64,000 nt of DNA from Enterococcus ureasiticus (GCF_001730285.1 NZ_MIJZ01000012.1:1-64000); one strand, 5' to 3'; numbered from the stretch's first letter, positions 34,750 through 44,485 are shown. Notes: generated by a model from the sequence alone, not told the origin. Program-made: numbers and translations.

Positions 34750-34891
34750 TGTTAAGTCAAAATCACTTGATCTATTCTTAAACTTTTCTTACATTCTCAG
34801 GTGTATGATTATGTGATAAGATAAACCATGAATTATACTTGTTGAAATCTAATCAGCAAAATAATAGTGTAGCAATAAGGAGAGAATCATT

Positions 34892-35983
34892 ATGGGAGAA
34901 TTGACCCATCGTAAAAATACACGTCAAGTTAAGGTCGGCGACTTAACGATTGGCGGAAATGATGAATTATTCATTCAAAGTATGTGCACAACAAAAACAC
35001 ATGATATTGAAGGTACTGTAGCTCAAATCAAGCGTTTGGAAGATGCTGGCTGTCAAATCGTTCGAGTAGCTGTTCCAGATGATGCAGCAGCTGAAGCGTT
35101 AGGTGCTATCAAAAGTCAAATTTCAATTCCTTTAGTTGCTGATATTCATTTCGACTACCGCTTAGCATTAAAAGCAATCGAACAAGGTGTTGATAAGATC
35201 CGAATCAATCCTGGAAATATCGGACGTAAAGACCGTGTAGAAAAAGTTGTTACCGCTTGTAAATCTAAAGGGATACCAATAAGAATCGGTGTTAATGCGG
35301 GTTCTCTAGAAAAAAAATTCTTACAGCAATATGGTTATCCAACGGCTGAGGCTATGGTTGCCAGTGCTGTTGAACATATTAAAATACTTGAAGATTTAGA
35401 ATTTTACGATATTATCGTTTCATTAAAAGCTAGTGATGTTAACTTAGCTATTGAAGCCTATACTTTAGCTGCACAAACGTTTGATTATCCTCTACATTTA
35501 GGAATCACTGAAGCTGGGACCAAATTTTCTGGCGGAATGAAGTCTGCCGCAGGACTTGGTGCATTGCTGTCTCGAGGTATCGGAAATACTTGTCGTGTTT
35601 CATTATCCGCTGATCCTGTAGAAGAAATCAAAGTGGCTAAAGAAGTTTTAAAAGCTTTTGGTTTAGCAAGTAATGCCGCTACATTGATTTCTTGTCCTAC
35701 TTGCGGCCGAATCGAAATTGATTTGATTCCGATTGCTAATGAAATCGAAGAATATATCGAAAAAATCAAGGCTCCAATCAAAGTTGCTGTTTTAGGCTGT
35801 GCCGTTAATGGTCCCGGTGAAGCACGTGAAGCTGATATTGGGATTGCCGGTGGACATGGTAAAGGAATGCTTTTCAAAAAAGGCAAAATCATTCGTACCG
35901 TTCCAGAAGAAATTATGGTTGATGAGTTGAAAAAAGAAGTTGATAGTCTTGCCGCAGCATATGCTCGTGGAGAAAAAATATAA
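34892..35983 (+). CDS. ispG: 4-hydroxy-3-methylbut-2-enyl diphosphate synthase (IspG/GcpE)
   Basis: A 363-aa [4Fe-4S] enzyme of the MEP isoprenoid pathway. It has a TIM-barrel half ([53 protein letters not shown]) and the Fe-S domain with C268 and C271 ([12 protein letters not shown]), C303 and the fourth ligand E310 ([10 protein letters not shown]). All required residues are intact. It would take electrons from flavodoxin or ferredoxin, possibly through the reductase at 4320. No other MEP gene is in the window. GGAGAG precedes the ATG and a terminator follows. Confidence 0.93.
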   Translation: MGELTHRKNTRQVKVGDLTIGGNDELFIQSMCTTKTHDIEGTVAQIKRLEDAGCQIVRVAVPDDAAAEALGAIKSQISIPLVADIHFDYRLALKAIEQGVDKIRINPGNIGRKDRVEKVVTACKSKGIPIRIGVNAGSLEKKFLQQYGYPTAEAMVASAVEHIKILEDLEFYDIIVSLKASDVNLAIEAYTLAAQTFDYPLHLGITEAGTKFSGGMKSAAGLGALLSRGIGNTCRVSLSADPVEEIKVAKEVLKAFGLASNAATLISCPTCGRIEIDLIPIANEIEEYIEKIKAPIKVAVLGCAVNGPGEAREADIGIAGGHGKGMLFKKGKIIRTVPEEIMVDELKKEVDSLAAAYARGEKI

Positions 35984-35997
35984 TATAGATGATTCTC

Positions 35998-36036
35998 AAA
36001 AAAAGATTGAAACTAGCAATAGTTCAATCTTTTTTT
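35998..36036 (+). terminator. Terminator after ispG
   Basis: AAAAAAAGATTGAA pairs with TTCAATCTTTTTTT. Confidence 0.92.
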
Positions 36037-36083
36037 GTTTGAGGTGCTTTTTTGTTACAATGGATTAGCAAGGGGGAATCAAC

Positions 36084-37046
36084 ATGGGACAACCACTAAT
36101 TTATCTTTATGAACAGATGAAAGAAGAACAAGTTGAGACAATCAGACAAAACGCTCCTGATTATATTGTTATTGATGCTACCAGAGAATCACCACAAATG
36201 ATTGAGGACGATATTGAGATCATGTTAGGCTGGAATAAAGATTTAGGACAGCGATTATTGGATTCTGAAACGAGCCGTCTAAAATGGGTCCAATCTATTT
36301 CTGCTGGTGTGGACACCTATGATTTAGACCATTTTTCTAAAAAAGGTATTTTGCTGTCTAACGCTAGCGGTATTCATAGTATTTCAATTTCAGAACATGT
36401 TTTAGGTGTTTTATTAGCTGAGTTTAGAGGCATTCGTACCAGTATCATTAATCAAGCAAAAAAAGAATGGACAAGAGAGAATATTTCCTATCAGCAACTG
36501 TCTATGCAAAAAATGCTGATTGTCGGCACTGGACACATCGGCCAACAACTTGCTAGCTTTGCACAAGGATTAGGGATTCAAACATATGGAGTAAACACTT
36601 CTGGTCATGTAACAAATGGCTTCATCGAGTGTTATTCTCATAAAAATATGAGCCGTATCGTGAAGGAGATGGATATTGTTGTAAACATTCTCCCTCTGAC
36701 AGATGATACGTATCAAATGTATAACGAACGAATGTTTCTTGCCATGAAGCCTGGTACTGTCTTTGTGAATGTCGGGCGTGGTCCTTCTGTTAACACAAAC
36801 GACTTGATCCATGCATTAAATACAGGCCAATTAAGCTTTGCCGCTCTAGATGTTTTTGAAGAAGAACCTTTGCCTTATAACAGTCCATTATGGGAAATGG
36901 AGAATGTTTTGATTACTCCTCATGTATCTGGTTTAACACCTAGTTTCAAGTCAAAACTTTTGACGATTTTCACACAAAACCTTAGACAGTTTCTAAAAGA
37001 TGGTACGTTAGCAAAAAATGAAATTGCCTTACACCAAGGGTATTGA
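36084..37046 (+). CDS. D-isomer-specific 2-hydroxyacid dehydrogenase family protein
   Basis: A 320-aa NAD(P)-dependent oxidoreductase. The Rossmann motif is MLIVGTGHIGQQLASFAQGLG; VKEMDIVVNILPLTDDTYQMYNERMF, FVNVGRGPSVNTNDLIHAL and FAALDVFEEEPLPYNSPLWEMENVLITPHVSG carry the family's catalytic Arg-Glu-His. The N-terminal half is more divergent. Substrate is unknown (phosphoglycerate dehydrogenase-like or lactate/glyoxylate reductase-like). AAGGGGG precedes the ATG. Confidence 0.88.
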   Translation: MGQPLIYLYEQMKEEQVETIRQNAPDYIVIDATRESPQMIEDDIEIMLGWNKDLGQRLLDSETSRLKWVQSISAGVDTYDLDHFSKKGILLSNASGIHSISISEHVLGVLLAEFRGIRTSIINQAKKEWTRENISYQQLSMQKMLIVGTGHIGQQLASFAQGLGIQTYGVNTSGHVTNGFIECYSHKNMSRIVKEMDIVVNILPLTDDTYQMYNERMFLAMKPGTVFVNVGRGPSVNTNDLIHALNTGQLSFAALDVFEEEPLPYNSPLWEMENVLITPHVSGLTPSFKSKLLTIFTQNLRQFLKDGTLAKNEIALHQGY

Positions 37047-37053
37047 CCTAAAT

Positions 37054-37102
37054 AAAAAATACTGACCCGAATCACTATAAAAGATTCGAGTCAGTATTTT
37101 TT
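37054..37102. terminator. Bidirectional terminator between the dehydrogenase and glycosyltransferase genes
   Basis: AAAAAATACTGAC pairs with GTCAGTATTTTTT, with CGAATC/GATTCG inside. Confidence 0.92.
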
Positions 37103-38039
37103 ATTGTTGTTGATCTTTTTCTGTTTCCTTCACGAGATAAATTGGGCGTTTCTTTGTCTCTAAGAAAATTTTCCCGATATATTTCCCAATGATTCCAAGA
37201 CAAAGTAATTGCAGTCCACCGACAAATAAAATAATACACACCATCGAAGGCCAACCACTAGTAGGATCTCCTTTGATGATTGTTCTAAAGAAAATAACAA
37301 GCATCGCCATGACTGATCCCACACACGAGAAGGCTCCAACATAAGAAGCCAAATTCAGCGGTGCTTCTGAAAAATTGACAATCCCATCAATCGAATAACT
37401 TAATAAACTCCAAAAAGACCATGATGTAGCACCCGCTACACGTTCGCGATTTTCATAAGAAAGATACTCCGTGTTAAAACCGACCCAGCTAAAAATACCT
37501 TTTGAAAAACGATTATACTCCGTCAGTTCTAAAATAGCATCTACCATTTGACGTGTCATTAAACGAAAATCTCTAGCACCATCAACCATTTCTGTTTCTC
37601 CGATTTTGTTGACTAATCGATAAAACATTCTAGCAAAGAAGCTGCGGATAATAGGTTCCCCTTCACGATCACCCCGTCTTGTGCCAATGCAATCTAATTC
37701 TTTATTTGTCTCTAGCATTCGAATCATTTCAGGCAACAGCTCAGGCGGATCTTGTAAATCCACATCCATCACTGTAATCAAGCTACCTTTAGCTTCTTTA
37801 AGTCCTGCATAGAGTCCTGCTTCTTTCCCAAAATTTCTAGAAAAAGAAAGATAGCGCACTTTTTCAGGATTCTCTTTATATAATTTTCTTAGTGCATTTA
37901 GGGTTTGATCTTTTGATCCATCATTAATAAATATGTATTCTATGTTATGTTGAATTTGTGAACTTATCTTCTCCACTTCTTCAAAAAACAGAGGAATTGA
38001 TTCCTCTTCGTTGTAACAAGGAACAATAATTGATAGCAT
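37101..38039 (-). CDS. Membrane-bound family 2 glycosyltransferase (GtrB/CsbB/YkcC-like)
   Basis: A 312-aa protein. The GT2 domain has MLSIIVPCYNEEESIPLFFEEVEK, FINDGSKDQT and ITVMDVDLQDPPELLPEMI (DxD). The C-terminal part has two membrane helices (YVGAFSCVGSVMAMLVIFF, MVCIILFVGGLQLLCLGIIGKYIGKIF). Such enzymes load a sugar on undecaprenyl phosphate for later glycosylation of wall or lipoteichoic polymers. No GtrA-like flippase gene is adjacent. ATG 38039 follows GGAGG; an ATG 14 codons earlier has no site. Confidence 0.9.
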   Translation of the reverse strand: MLSIIVPCYNEEESIPLFFEEVEKISSQIQHNIEYIFINDGSKDQTLNALRKLYKENPEKVRYLSFSRNFGKEAGLYAGLKEAKGSLITVMDVDLQDPPELLPEMIRMLETNKELDCIGTRRGDREGEPIIRSFFARMFYRLVNKIGETEMVDGARDFRLMTRQMVDAILELTEYNRFSKGIFSWVGFNTEYLSYENRERVAGATSWSFWSLLSYSIDGIVNFSEAPLNLASYVGAFSCVGSVMAMLVIFFRTIIKGDPTSGWPSMVCIILFVGGLQLLCLGIIGKYIGKIFLETKKRPIYLVKETEKDQQQ

Positions 38040-38450
38040 GACATTTCCTCCAAAAAGTATTCTTTTATGATTATAGCACATATCTACAACAGAATAATAA
38101 TGAAATTATAAATAGTTTTAATTACTTTTTTCAACAATTGACTCAAAGAAAAAACAAGAGCAAAAAATAAATCCCCCCAATATAAATAACACATATTTTT
38201 TAATTAAACTAAAAATATGATTACTTAAACCATAATAAATACAGCGATTACAAATAAAAAATAGAGTATAAAACTAATTCAAAATAATTGAACTATGTTT
38301 TTTTTATCTTTAATTTCTAATTGAAATCCAACAGATAAATGGTTATTATAGATAGAGTAAATGATTTGTATCTATAATATATTATTTTTTGTAAAATTAA
38401 TAACTTTTATTATCAGAAAAATCATAATTAATTACAAAGGGAGACTAAAT
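38040..38450 (+). promoter_or_regulatory. AT-rich intergenic region with the Mga-like gene promoter
   Basis: About 410 bp without a gene. The best plus-strand promoter is TTGAAA (38321-38326), 17 bp, TATTAT (38344-38349), giving a 5' leader near 95 nt. The rest is very A/T-rich with several A-tracts, which could be curved DNA, but no clear hairpin. Confidence 0.5.
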
Positions 38451-39938
38451 ATGCTAGAAGACATTTTATTAGATGATGTTGCCCAACGTAAAATCAGCGT
38501 CTTTAATCACTTATTGACCACGGCTGATGGTACATACAGTGTTCATTACTTTGAACAATTCACAGACTTTTCTTACGCTCGCTTGAACTCATTGTTTTCA
38601 GAAATACATGCAGATCTCATGGAAAAACAAGGTTTTGAGTTATTAACGGATCAAGGGAAGGTACACATAGATTCATCAAAGTTACGTGATATTCCATATT
38701 CTCAATTTTTATTTCGCAAAAGTTTACCTTATAAATTTTTACTTGCAACCATTTTAGAAAAAGAATACACAATCGAAAATTTTTGTAGGGATCACTTTAT
38801 TAGCCGAGCATCGATTATCCGAAGGCTTCAACCTATGATTAATTATTTAAAGGATTTTGATATCCAGTTAAATTGTACAAAACTTCGGATCACTGGAAAA
38901 GAAAACTTAATTCGGATCGTTTATTTAAACTTCTTTTGGATTGCATCTTATGGCGAAGATCTTTTTTTAGCTTTAGATGAAACAAAAAGAGGCTTTGATT
39001 TATTCGATCCCGAAGACCATCAATGGATGACATATATAGAGCCCAGAGAATGGTATTTATTAACAACAATTTCTCAATTGCGAATCCAAAAGAAGCATTT
39101 CATTATTGAGCCACCATTCAAACAACTAACTTTTCCACAAACAAGTATTTCCTTTGTTAAAAAATTAGAAAAAGCGAAGATTCCTCAGCATTTTATTGAA
39201 AGAGAATCGACTTTTCTTTCATTTATGATGTTTTACTGGAATATTTATTTTTATGCAGATGATCCTAGAATCCATTATGTAAAAGAATACATGGCAAGTG
39301 ATCAGCAACCGTTAGGTAATTTAATTGAGCGTTTTAATGCCTTTTACCAACCTTTATTTTCAGAAAAAAAACTTTCTGATAATGAAAAAGAGGTGCTGAA
39401 TACGAATATTTTCACTACCTGTCTGAATCATTTTGTAATAAAAGATTCACTACCAATCGCTATTAATTTTATGGAATCCTGTATGAAAGAACAAAATCCC
39501 TTATATGAACCTCTTTCCAGAGAAGTCAGAACGTTCTTAGAAGAGATTATTTCAGAGCCAGAATTCGCTTGGATCAAAAATTGTTTAGAAGATTTAGTTT
39601 ATATTTGTTCCTTTTTACTGCTTCCTTTTTACGAACGCAGCAATAAAAAGTATCAATTAAATGTAGGCATTATTTTGTCACCCAATGCCATTTTCCTACA
39701 ATCTCTATTTGATTTTTTAGAACAAATTTCATTTATCTCTGTCTCATTTGTTTCTTCAACATCTGAGGATGACTATGATTTTTACATAGCGGCATCAAAA
39801 CTTTTATTACCAGATAAAATCAGACTGACTGGTAATTTTCAGATAATCCCATTATCCCCCGCACTAGATTATCAAGTGAGTCTCATTGATACTTTACATA
39901 AAAGATATACAGAAAAAACTTCTTCTTTAGTTGGTTGA
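38451..39938 (+). CDS. Mga/AtxA-like transcriptional regulator
   Basis: A 495-aa protein with an N-terminal pair of helix-turn-helix domains (about 10-60 and 95-145: YTIENFCRDHFISRASIIRRLQPMINYLKDFDIQLNCTKLRITG). PRD-like helical domains (about 160-390) and a C-terminal EIIB-like domain (YQLNVGIILSPNAIFLQSLFDFLEQISFISVSFVSS) follow. This is the Mga/AtxA architecture, in which PRD phosphorylation by the sugar phosphotransferase system tunes activity. The ATG at 38451 follows GGGAG; upstream in-frame codons lack a site. It stands alone, so its targets are probably elsewhere. Confidence 0.85.
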   Translation: MLEDILLDDVAQRKISVFNHLLTTADGTYSVHYFEQFTDFSYARLNSLFSEIHADLMEKQGFELLTDQGKVHIDSSKLRDIPYSQFLFRKSLPYKFLLATILEKEYTIENFCRDHFISRASIIRRLQPMINYLKDFDIQLNCTKLRITGKENLIRIVYLNFFWIASYGEDLFLALDETKRGFDLFDPEDHQWMTYIEPREWYLLTTISQLRIQKKHFIIEPPFKQLTFPQTSISFVKKLEKAKIPQHFIERESTFLSFMMFYWNIYFYADDPRIHYVKEYMASDQQPLGNLIERFNAFYQPLFSEKKLSDNEKEVLNTNIFTTCLNHFVIKDSLPIAINFMESCMKEQNPLYEPLSREVRTFLEEIISEPEFAWIKNCLEDLVYICSFLLLPFYERSNKKYQLNVGIILSPNAIFLQSLFDFLEQISFISVSFVSSTSEDDYDFYIAASKLLLPDKIRLTGNFQIIPLSPALDYQVSLIDTLHKRYTEKTSSLVG

Positions 39939-39978
39939 TACACCTATTTTATTTCGTTAAGGCTGTATATTCATGTTT

Positions 39979-40022
39979 AAAAAGTGGAGCAAAACCAACA
40001 AATAGTTTTGCTCCACTTTTTT
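39979..40022. terminator. Bidirectional terminator between the Mga-like and HesB-like genes
   Basis: AAAAAGTGGAGCAAAAC pairs with GTTTTGCTCCACTTTTT. Confidence 0.92.
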
Positions 40023-40051
40023 ATCTCACCATAGTTTGAAAAATAATCAAA

Positions 40052-40363
40052 CTATTGTTTCAGGTCTTCTTTATTTTCAGCAAATTTATATTTTGGCTCA
40101 TCTGCTTCTTCATCATAGTCCACAAATAAATCATATCCTTTAAAAAACCAATCATCGGTTTCTTCAATAAAATAAGTAATCCCATCTATCTCTTCTTTGA
40201 CCAACGGTTGATCTGGAGCTTCAACAGACATTGCGATAGAAAAGCCTTCATGAACATCTGTCTTACCATAAATTTTACCATAAAAGCGTATACCACTATC
40301 TGAAGTAACACCTACTTCATTTTTAAACCATTGTTGTGCACGTGGCGTAATTGTTAATTTCAT
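40052..40363 (-). CDS. HesB/YneR-family protein lacking cysteines
   Basis: A 103-aa protein of the HesB/IscA-like fold (MKLTITPRAQQWFKNEVG, GIRFYGKIYGKTDVHEGFSIAMSVEAP, YDLFVDYDEE). It contains no cysteine at all, so it cannot ligate an Fe-S cluster in the manner of IscA. This matches the Firmicutes YneR branch, whose function is unknown. AGGAGG precedes the ATG. Confidence 0.82.
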   Translation of the reverse strand: MKLTITPRAQQWFKNEVGVTSDSGIRFYGKIYGKTDVHEGFSIAMSVEAPDQPLVKEEIDGITYFIEETDDWFFKGYDLFVDYDEEADEPKYKFAENKEDLKQ

Positions 40364-40386
40364 CTTTAAGTTCCTCCTAATTTAAA

Positions 40387-40470
40387 AGCGTAACGGGCTC
40401 AAATCTGACTGAAAATAGGAAATTATGACTACGATGCTTTTTGTCTCTTTCATAATTTAGCTTTTTTCTG
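40387..40470. repeat. Intergenic repeat copy with hairpin
   Basis: AGCGTAACGGGCTC (40387-40400) and TCTGACTGAAAATAG match the element after nrdE (14221-14304). An AAATTATGA/TCATAATTT stem followed by AGCTTTTTT on the plus strand follows. No plus-strand gene ends here. Confidence 0.5.
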
Positions 40471-40541
40471 AGAGACTAGTTTACGTATCCACTTGTCATT
40501 TTAGCATAGAGTCTGATTTTCAGAGAATAAAGTGCTTGAAC

Positions 40542-41207
40542 TTACTCATTCATTTTTTCATCCAACAAATCAACATCGTCGGTTTCCCCAACAACTAATA
40601 AATTATCGTTTTCTCTGACCATCTCTTCTGCAGCAGGAGATGCAATTACTTGTGATTTTGAGCGACGTATAGCAACTACCGTTAGCCCAAAACGCTGGCG
40701 AAAGTTCAAATCACCTAAAGTTTTGCCATAAAATTTTGGATTAGAGACACGAACTTCTGCTAATGACACTTCATTTGATAGTTCAATATAATCTAAAATA
40801 TTTCTAGAAACCAATTTATGTGCCACTCTGATGCCCATATCACGTTCTGGATGGACAACTAAGTCTGCACCAATTTTGTCTAGCACTCTTGCATGATACT
40901 CATTTACAGCTTTCGCTAAAACGTTTGGCACACCCATTTCTTTGACCATTAGAGTAACCAAAATACTTGCCTGGATATCCTCACCGATCGCAACAACGAC
41001 GTGGTCGAAATTACGAATACCTAGAGAGCGCAGTGTCGCTTCATCTTGGGCGTTTGCCACAACAGCATGCGTTGCGATATTCATATATTCATTCACTCGA
41101 TCTTCATTACTATCAATAGCTAAAACTTCTTGACCAGATTCGATCAAAGTCTGACAGATACTACCGCCAAATCTTCCTAGACCAATAATTGCAAAATTTT
41201 GCTTCAT
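40542..41207 (-). CDS. ktrA: KtrA/TrkA-type potassium channel regulatory subunit
   Basis: A 221-aa cytoplasmic RCK protein. The RCK-N Rossmann domain (1-135) has NFAIIGLGRFGGSICQTLIESGQEVLAID, and the RCK-C domain (about 140-221) has NEVSLAEVRVSNPKFYGKTLGDLNFRQRFGLTVVAIRR. It gates a KtrB-type K+ transporter by binding ATP/ADP or c-di-AMP. The ktrB gene is not next to it. Confidence 0.92.
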   Translation of the reverse strand: MKQNFAIIGLGRFGGSICQTLIESGQEVLAIDSNEDRVNEYMNIATHAVVANAQDEATLRSLGIRNFDHVVVAIGEDIQASILVTLMVKEMGVPNVLAKAVNEYHARVLDKIGADLVVHPERDMGIRVAHKLVSRNILDYIELSNEVSLAEVRVSNPKFYGKTLGDLNFRQRFGLTVVAIRRSKSQVIASPAAEEMVRENDNLLVVGETDDVDLLDEKMNE

Positions 41208-41303
41208 GTTTATTTCTCCTACCGTTAAATTTAATTTAAGTATAACAAACAGACTGACAATTGAACAGAAACAGAGGTTTTATTTCGTTACTAATTAATA
41301 TAC

Positions 41304-41348
41304 AAAAAAGGCGAGCAAGACAAACTAGTAACGTTTATCTCATTCACC
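41304..41348 (-). terminator. Terminator after liaFSR
   Basis: GGTGAATGAGATAAAC pairs, with G-U pairs and mismatches, with GTTTGTCTTGCTCGCC, followed by TTTTTTG on the minus strand. A TTGAATC/GATTCAA hairpin lies just before it (41350-41372). Confidence 0.7.
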
Positions 41349-41373
41349 TTGAATCAACATTTGATTCAACTTG

Positions 41374-42006
41374 TTATTTTGCTAACCCGTGCTGAAACGC
41401 ATAAATAGCCGCTTGTGTTCGGTCTTCAACATCTAATTTTGCTAAGATATTTGATACGTGGGTTTTTACCGTTTTAAGCGTAATAAATAGCTCATCAGCG
41501 ATTTCTTGGTTACTACGTCCTTTGGCGATCAACATCAAAATTTCATGTTCACGATTCGTCAAATCTTCGTGTAGAACAGGTTCTTGCTTTTTCGTCAAAC
41601 GTTCCATCATTTTAGTCGTTACTTCCGGTTCTAAAACCCGTTCTCCTCTAGAAATAGCACGGATAGCATCCGCGATCTCGTGAGCCGTAGAGGTCTTCAA
41701 TAGATAACCCGCAGCGCCAGCTTCAATCGCTGGATAAACTTTTTCATCATCGATAAAACTAGTGACAATAATGATTCGTGCTTGCGGCCAATCTTTTAAA
41801 ATCGCCTTTGTTGATTCGATTCCATCCATCACATCCATGACTAGGTCCATCAAAATCACATCAGGTCGTAATTCTAATGCTTTTTCATAACCAATCTGGC
41901 CGTTTTCAGCTTCCCCAACTACTTCAATATCCTCTTGAATCGATAAATATGAAGATACGCCTAATCGTACCATTTCATGGTCATCCACTAACATTACTTT
42001 GATCAC
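41374..42006 (-). CDS. liaR: LiaR response regulator
   Basis: A 210-aa NarL-type regulator. The receiver has phospho-acceptor D54 ([10 protein letters not shown]) with acidic D8/D9 and the conserved Thr/Lys. The C-terminal LuxR-type HTH is [55 protein letters not shown]. In enterococci LiaR is the activator of the cell-envelope response to daptomycin and antimicrobial peptides. Its start overlaps liaS by 26 bp. Confidence 0.95.
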   Translation of the reverse strand: MIKVMLVDDHEMVRLGVSSYLSIQEDIEVVGEAENGQIGYEKALELRPDVILMDLVMDVMDGIESTKAILKDWPQARIIIVTSFIDDEKVYPAIEAGAAGYLLKTSTAHEIADAIRAISRGERVLEPEVTTKMMERLTKKQEPVLHEDLTNREHEILMLIAKGRSNQEIADELFITLKTVKTHVSNILAKLDVEDRTQAAIYAFQHGLAK

Positions 42007-43084
42007 TTGTTATTTCCTCCTTTATTACAGGCACTTTGATCTCAACGCTTGTCCCTTGTCCTTTAAAACTAATGATTTTAACGATACCGCCCATTCCAGC
42101 TACACGTTCTCGTATATTCTTTAAGCCGTAACTGCCAGCCTTATTGTCATTTTCGCTCATATCAAATCCCACACCATCATCCACCAAACGCAATAAAACA
42201 TTTTTGTCTACTTGATGAAGGTAAACTTCAAGTTCTTTTGCTTTAGCGTGACGAAGCGTATTGGACAATAATTCTTGAACGATTCTAAACAAATGGTCCT
42301 CAATGCTATTATTCAAATGAACATCTTCAACATCCCATGTCAATTCGATTTTGATTTTCGTCTGTAACTCTTTTAATAACTGCTCGATCCCTTTACGTAA
42401 ACTTTTCCCTTCTAAGCTTACTGGACGTAAATGAAGCAATAAAGCACGCATCTCAGATTGAGAAGCATTGATAATATCTGTAACTGTTACTAACTGTTTG
42501 CGAAATATCTCTGGTGTTTCACTTCGTTGTGCTTGCTCATTTAGGGCTGATAGCATCATCATTGCGGCAAATAGCTGCTGACTGACAGAATCATGTAACT
42601 CTCTAGCGAGCCTGTGACGCTCTTCTTCTAAAATTTCTTCTTTTGTTTCACCGTCCATCAACTGGGGACGACTATTCAATAATTGCAATTCCTTTGACAT
42701 TTCTAATAATTTCGTTTGGACTTTGGAAATATCTCGGTCAACTTCCCCGATATATTGATCATTACTAGCATGTGCTACATTTTTAGCCAAAGCTGGATTT
42801 TCGTAGCTCCCTCTTGCTAATAAACGAAGTTTTTCTTCAATTCTACCATATTGTGCCTTTTGTACAATAGATACGAGTAAAAACGTTGATAATCCCACCA
42901 AAAGGGAAATCAAAAGCATATGGAAAATCAAAGGAATGTAAAATACCTTCCTTTGAAGTAATTCCAACATCCAATTTTTTTGCTTGATTGAATGAAAGTA
43001 TGAAAATAGAGTAAGTAAAACTACAATAAACGTACTGCAAGCGGCGTACAAGGAAAGCATCTGTCGAGAAATCTTACCCATCAT
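41981..43084 (-). CDS. liaS: LiaS sensor histidine kinase
   Basis: A 367-aa NarX-type kinase with two N-terminal membrane helices (about 10-30 and 47-72) and a very short outside loop, as in intramembrane-sensing kinases. A HAMP-like linker follows, then the HisKA_3 box [21 protein letters not shown] with H164, and a HATPase domain ([40 protein letters not shown]). It is controlled by LiaF. Its start overlaps the liaF stop (ATGA). Confidence 0.95.
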   Translation of the reverse strand: MMGKISRQMLSLYAACSTFIVVLLTLFSYFHSIKQKNWMLELLQRKVFYIPLIFHMLLISLLVGLSTFLLVSIVQKAQYGRIEEKLRLLARGSYENPALAKNVAHASNDQYIGEVDRDISKVQTKLLEMSKELQLLNSRPQLMDGETKEEILEEERHRLARELHDSVSQQLFAAMMMLSALNEQAQRSETPEIFRKQLVTVTDIINASQSEMRALLLHLRPVSLEGKSLRKGIEQLLKELQTKIKIELTWDVEDVHLNNSIEDHLFRIVQELLSNTLRHAKAKELEVYLHQVDKNVLLRLVDDGVGFDMSENDNKAGSYGLKNIRERVAGMGGIVKIISFKGQGTSVEIKVPVIKEEITSDQSNVSG

Positions 43085-43812
43085 ACACGAATCACCTCAA
43101 GATCCCCGACCAATGTATTAGTCATGATTTTCAAGCGGCGGTTATTTGTATCAAAGTCATTGCTGTAGACTCTTAATGATTCGTTTTTCAGATGATATTT
43201 CTCTTCTTCAAAGTTAACATTTCCATAAAAAGTAGAATGTTCTAGTGTTACGGCAACGCCTAGCGGAACTAAAATCCTTGTACGGCCAAATCCTTTACGA
43301 ATAATGATGATGCTGTCATCTTTAGGCAATAAGGTATTACCTAAATCAACGATCGTATCACCTGAAAGAACATCTATATTGATGTCATCCCATTCATAAA
43401 CATTACTGCCGATACGTTCATTAGCAAACCATGGACGTTTGAAACGACGTCCGCTTTTTGGTTCAACATTAGTTGTTTCCACCATGATCATTTGTTTCTT
43501 TCTCCAAGGTGCACGCTGAGTGATATCAACGCCTGCGATTTCTACACCTTTTAAACCAATAAATAAAACGCCAAATACTAACATCAACCAAAATGCAGGA
43601 CTATTCATTACCCCAATTAAAATCAAGATAATACCCAACACTAATTGGAAATTATTAAAATTACTGCGATGAACCTTTTTCAGTGCATAAACAGCACTCA
43701 AGATACCCAGTACTAATACTACTGCTAAGCCTGGGTTATGTATAATTTGCCATAAGGCTAATATAAAAAGTAATGCTTCTACTACGATAAAAAAACGCCA
43801 TGGGTTATTCAT
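43081..43812 (-). CDS. liaF: LiaF negative regulator
   Basis: A 243-aa protein with four N-terminal membrane helices (about 5-90) and a C-terminal cytoplasmic beta-rich DUF2154 domain (GDTIVDLGNTLLPKDDSIIIIRKGFGRTRILVPLGVAVTLEHSTFYG). The run of four isoleucines at 168-171 corresponds to the region where loss of one isoleucine in E. faecalis LiaF is associated with daptomycin resistance; here the run looks complete. It is the first gene of liaF-liaS-liaR. GGGGGA precedes the ATG. Confidence 0.94.
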   Translation of the reverse strand: MNNPWRFFIVVEALLFILALWQIIHNPGLAVVLVLGILSAVYALKKVHRSNFNNFQLVLGIILILIGVMNSPAFWLMLVFGVLFIGLKGVEIAGVDITQRAPWRKKQMIMVETTNVEPKSGRRFKRPWFANERIGSNVYEWDDINIDVLSGDTIVDLGNTLLPKDDSIIIIRKGFGRTRILVPLGVAVTLEHSTFYGNVNFEEEKYHLKNESLRVYSNDFDTNNRRLKIMTNTLVGDLEVIRV

Positions 43813-43836
43813 TATAATCCCCCTTCCTATGAAATT

Positions 43837-43922
43837 AGTATACCTTGATTCCCCTATTAATGTTAGTTGCTAAAGCCCCATTTTACTATAGGACTTTAGC
43901 CCTAATTTTTCTACAACTAACA
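43837..43922 (-). promoter_or_regulatory. liaFSR promoter with nested inverted repeat upstream
   Basis: A TATACT -10 box (complement of 43837-43842) lies before liaF with a weak -35. Upstream is a nested inverted repeat: TGTTAGTTG (43861-43869) with CAACTAACA (43914-43922), and inside GCTAAAG (43869-43875) with CTTTAGC (43894-43900). No T-run follows, so it may be an operator, for example for LiaR autoregulation. Confidence 0.5.
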
Positions 43923-43950
43923 GGAATCAACTCGCTATATAATCAGGTTT

Positions 43951-43995
43951 AAAGGGCAAGTCAAAACTAATATTAGCTTTGGCCCGCCCTTTGTT
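43951..43995 (-). terminator. Terminator-like hairpin after greA
   Basis: AAAGGGC pairs with GCCCTTT, with an inner CTAA/TTAG helix. The T-run is short. Confidence 0.6.
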
Positions 43996-44011
43996 CTTAT
44001 TAACTGTTTTG

Positions 44012-44485
44012 TTAACCAACCTTTGTGATTCTTACTTGCATATCTCCACCAGGAGTTGCAATAGCGACTTGATCATTTAATTTTTTACCGATCAATGCTT
44101 GTGCAATTGGTGAATCATTTGAAATTTTACCAGAAAATGGATCAGCTTCTGCGCTACCTACAATAGTATATTCTTCTTCATCACCATCAGGTAATTCAAT
44201 AAATGACACTGTTTTACCGATTGATACTTCATCAGTATCAACGCCATTATTATCAATAATTTCCGCAAAACGAATCATATTTTCTAAAGTAGTGATTTTT
44301 CCTTCTACAAAAGCTTGCTCATCTTTGGCAGACTCATATTCTGAGTTCTCTGATAGGTCGCCAAAACTTCTTGCAATTTTTATACGTTCAACGATTTCTT
44401 TTCGTTTTACCGTTTTTAGTTCTTCAAGTTCTTGTTCCAATTTTTCTTTGCCTTCAAGTGTCATAGGAAATACTTTTTCTACCAT
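44012..44485 (-). CDS. greA: Transcription elongation factor GreA
   Basis: A 157-aa protein with the N-terminal coiled coil carrying the acidic tip ([23 protein letters not shown]), which enters the RNA polymerase secondary channel to stimulate cleavage of backtracked RNA. The C-terminal FKBP-like domain is [38 protein letters not shown]. The length is typical. In many Firmicutes greA follows mltG or udk, and here mltG lies directly upstream on the same strand. Confidence 0.97.
   Translation of the reverse strand: MVEKVFPMTLEGKEKLEQELEELKTVKRKEIVERIKIARSFGDLSENSEYESAKDEQAFVEGKITTLENMIRFAEIIDNNGVDTDEVSIGKTVSFIELPDGDEEEYTIVGSAEADPFSGKISNDSPIAQALIGKKLNDQVAIATPGGDMQVRITKVG

Noticed and set aside
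35485-35892. 135-codon minus-strand frame inside ispG
   Set aside because: Mirror of ispG codons, proline/serine-rich composition typical of shadows, no start signal.
38040-38450. Small gene in the AT-rich gap before the Mga-like gene
   Set aside because: Frames are short, dominated by Asn/Lys/Ile codons from AT-rich DNA, and have no ribosome site.
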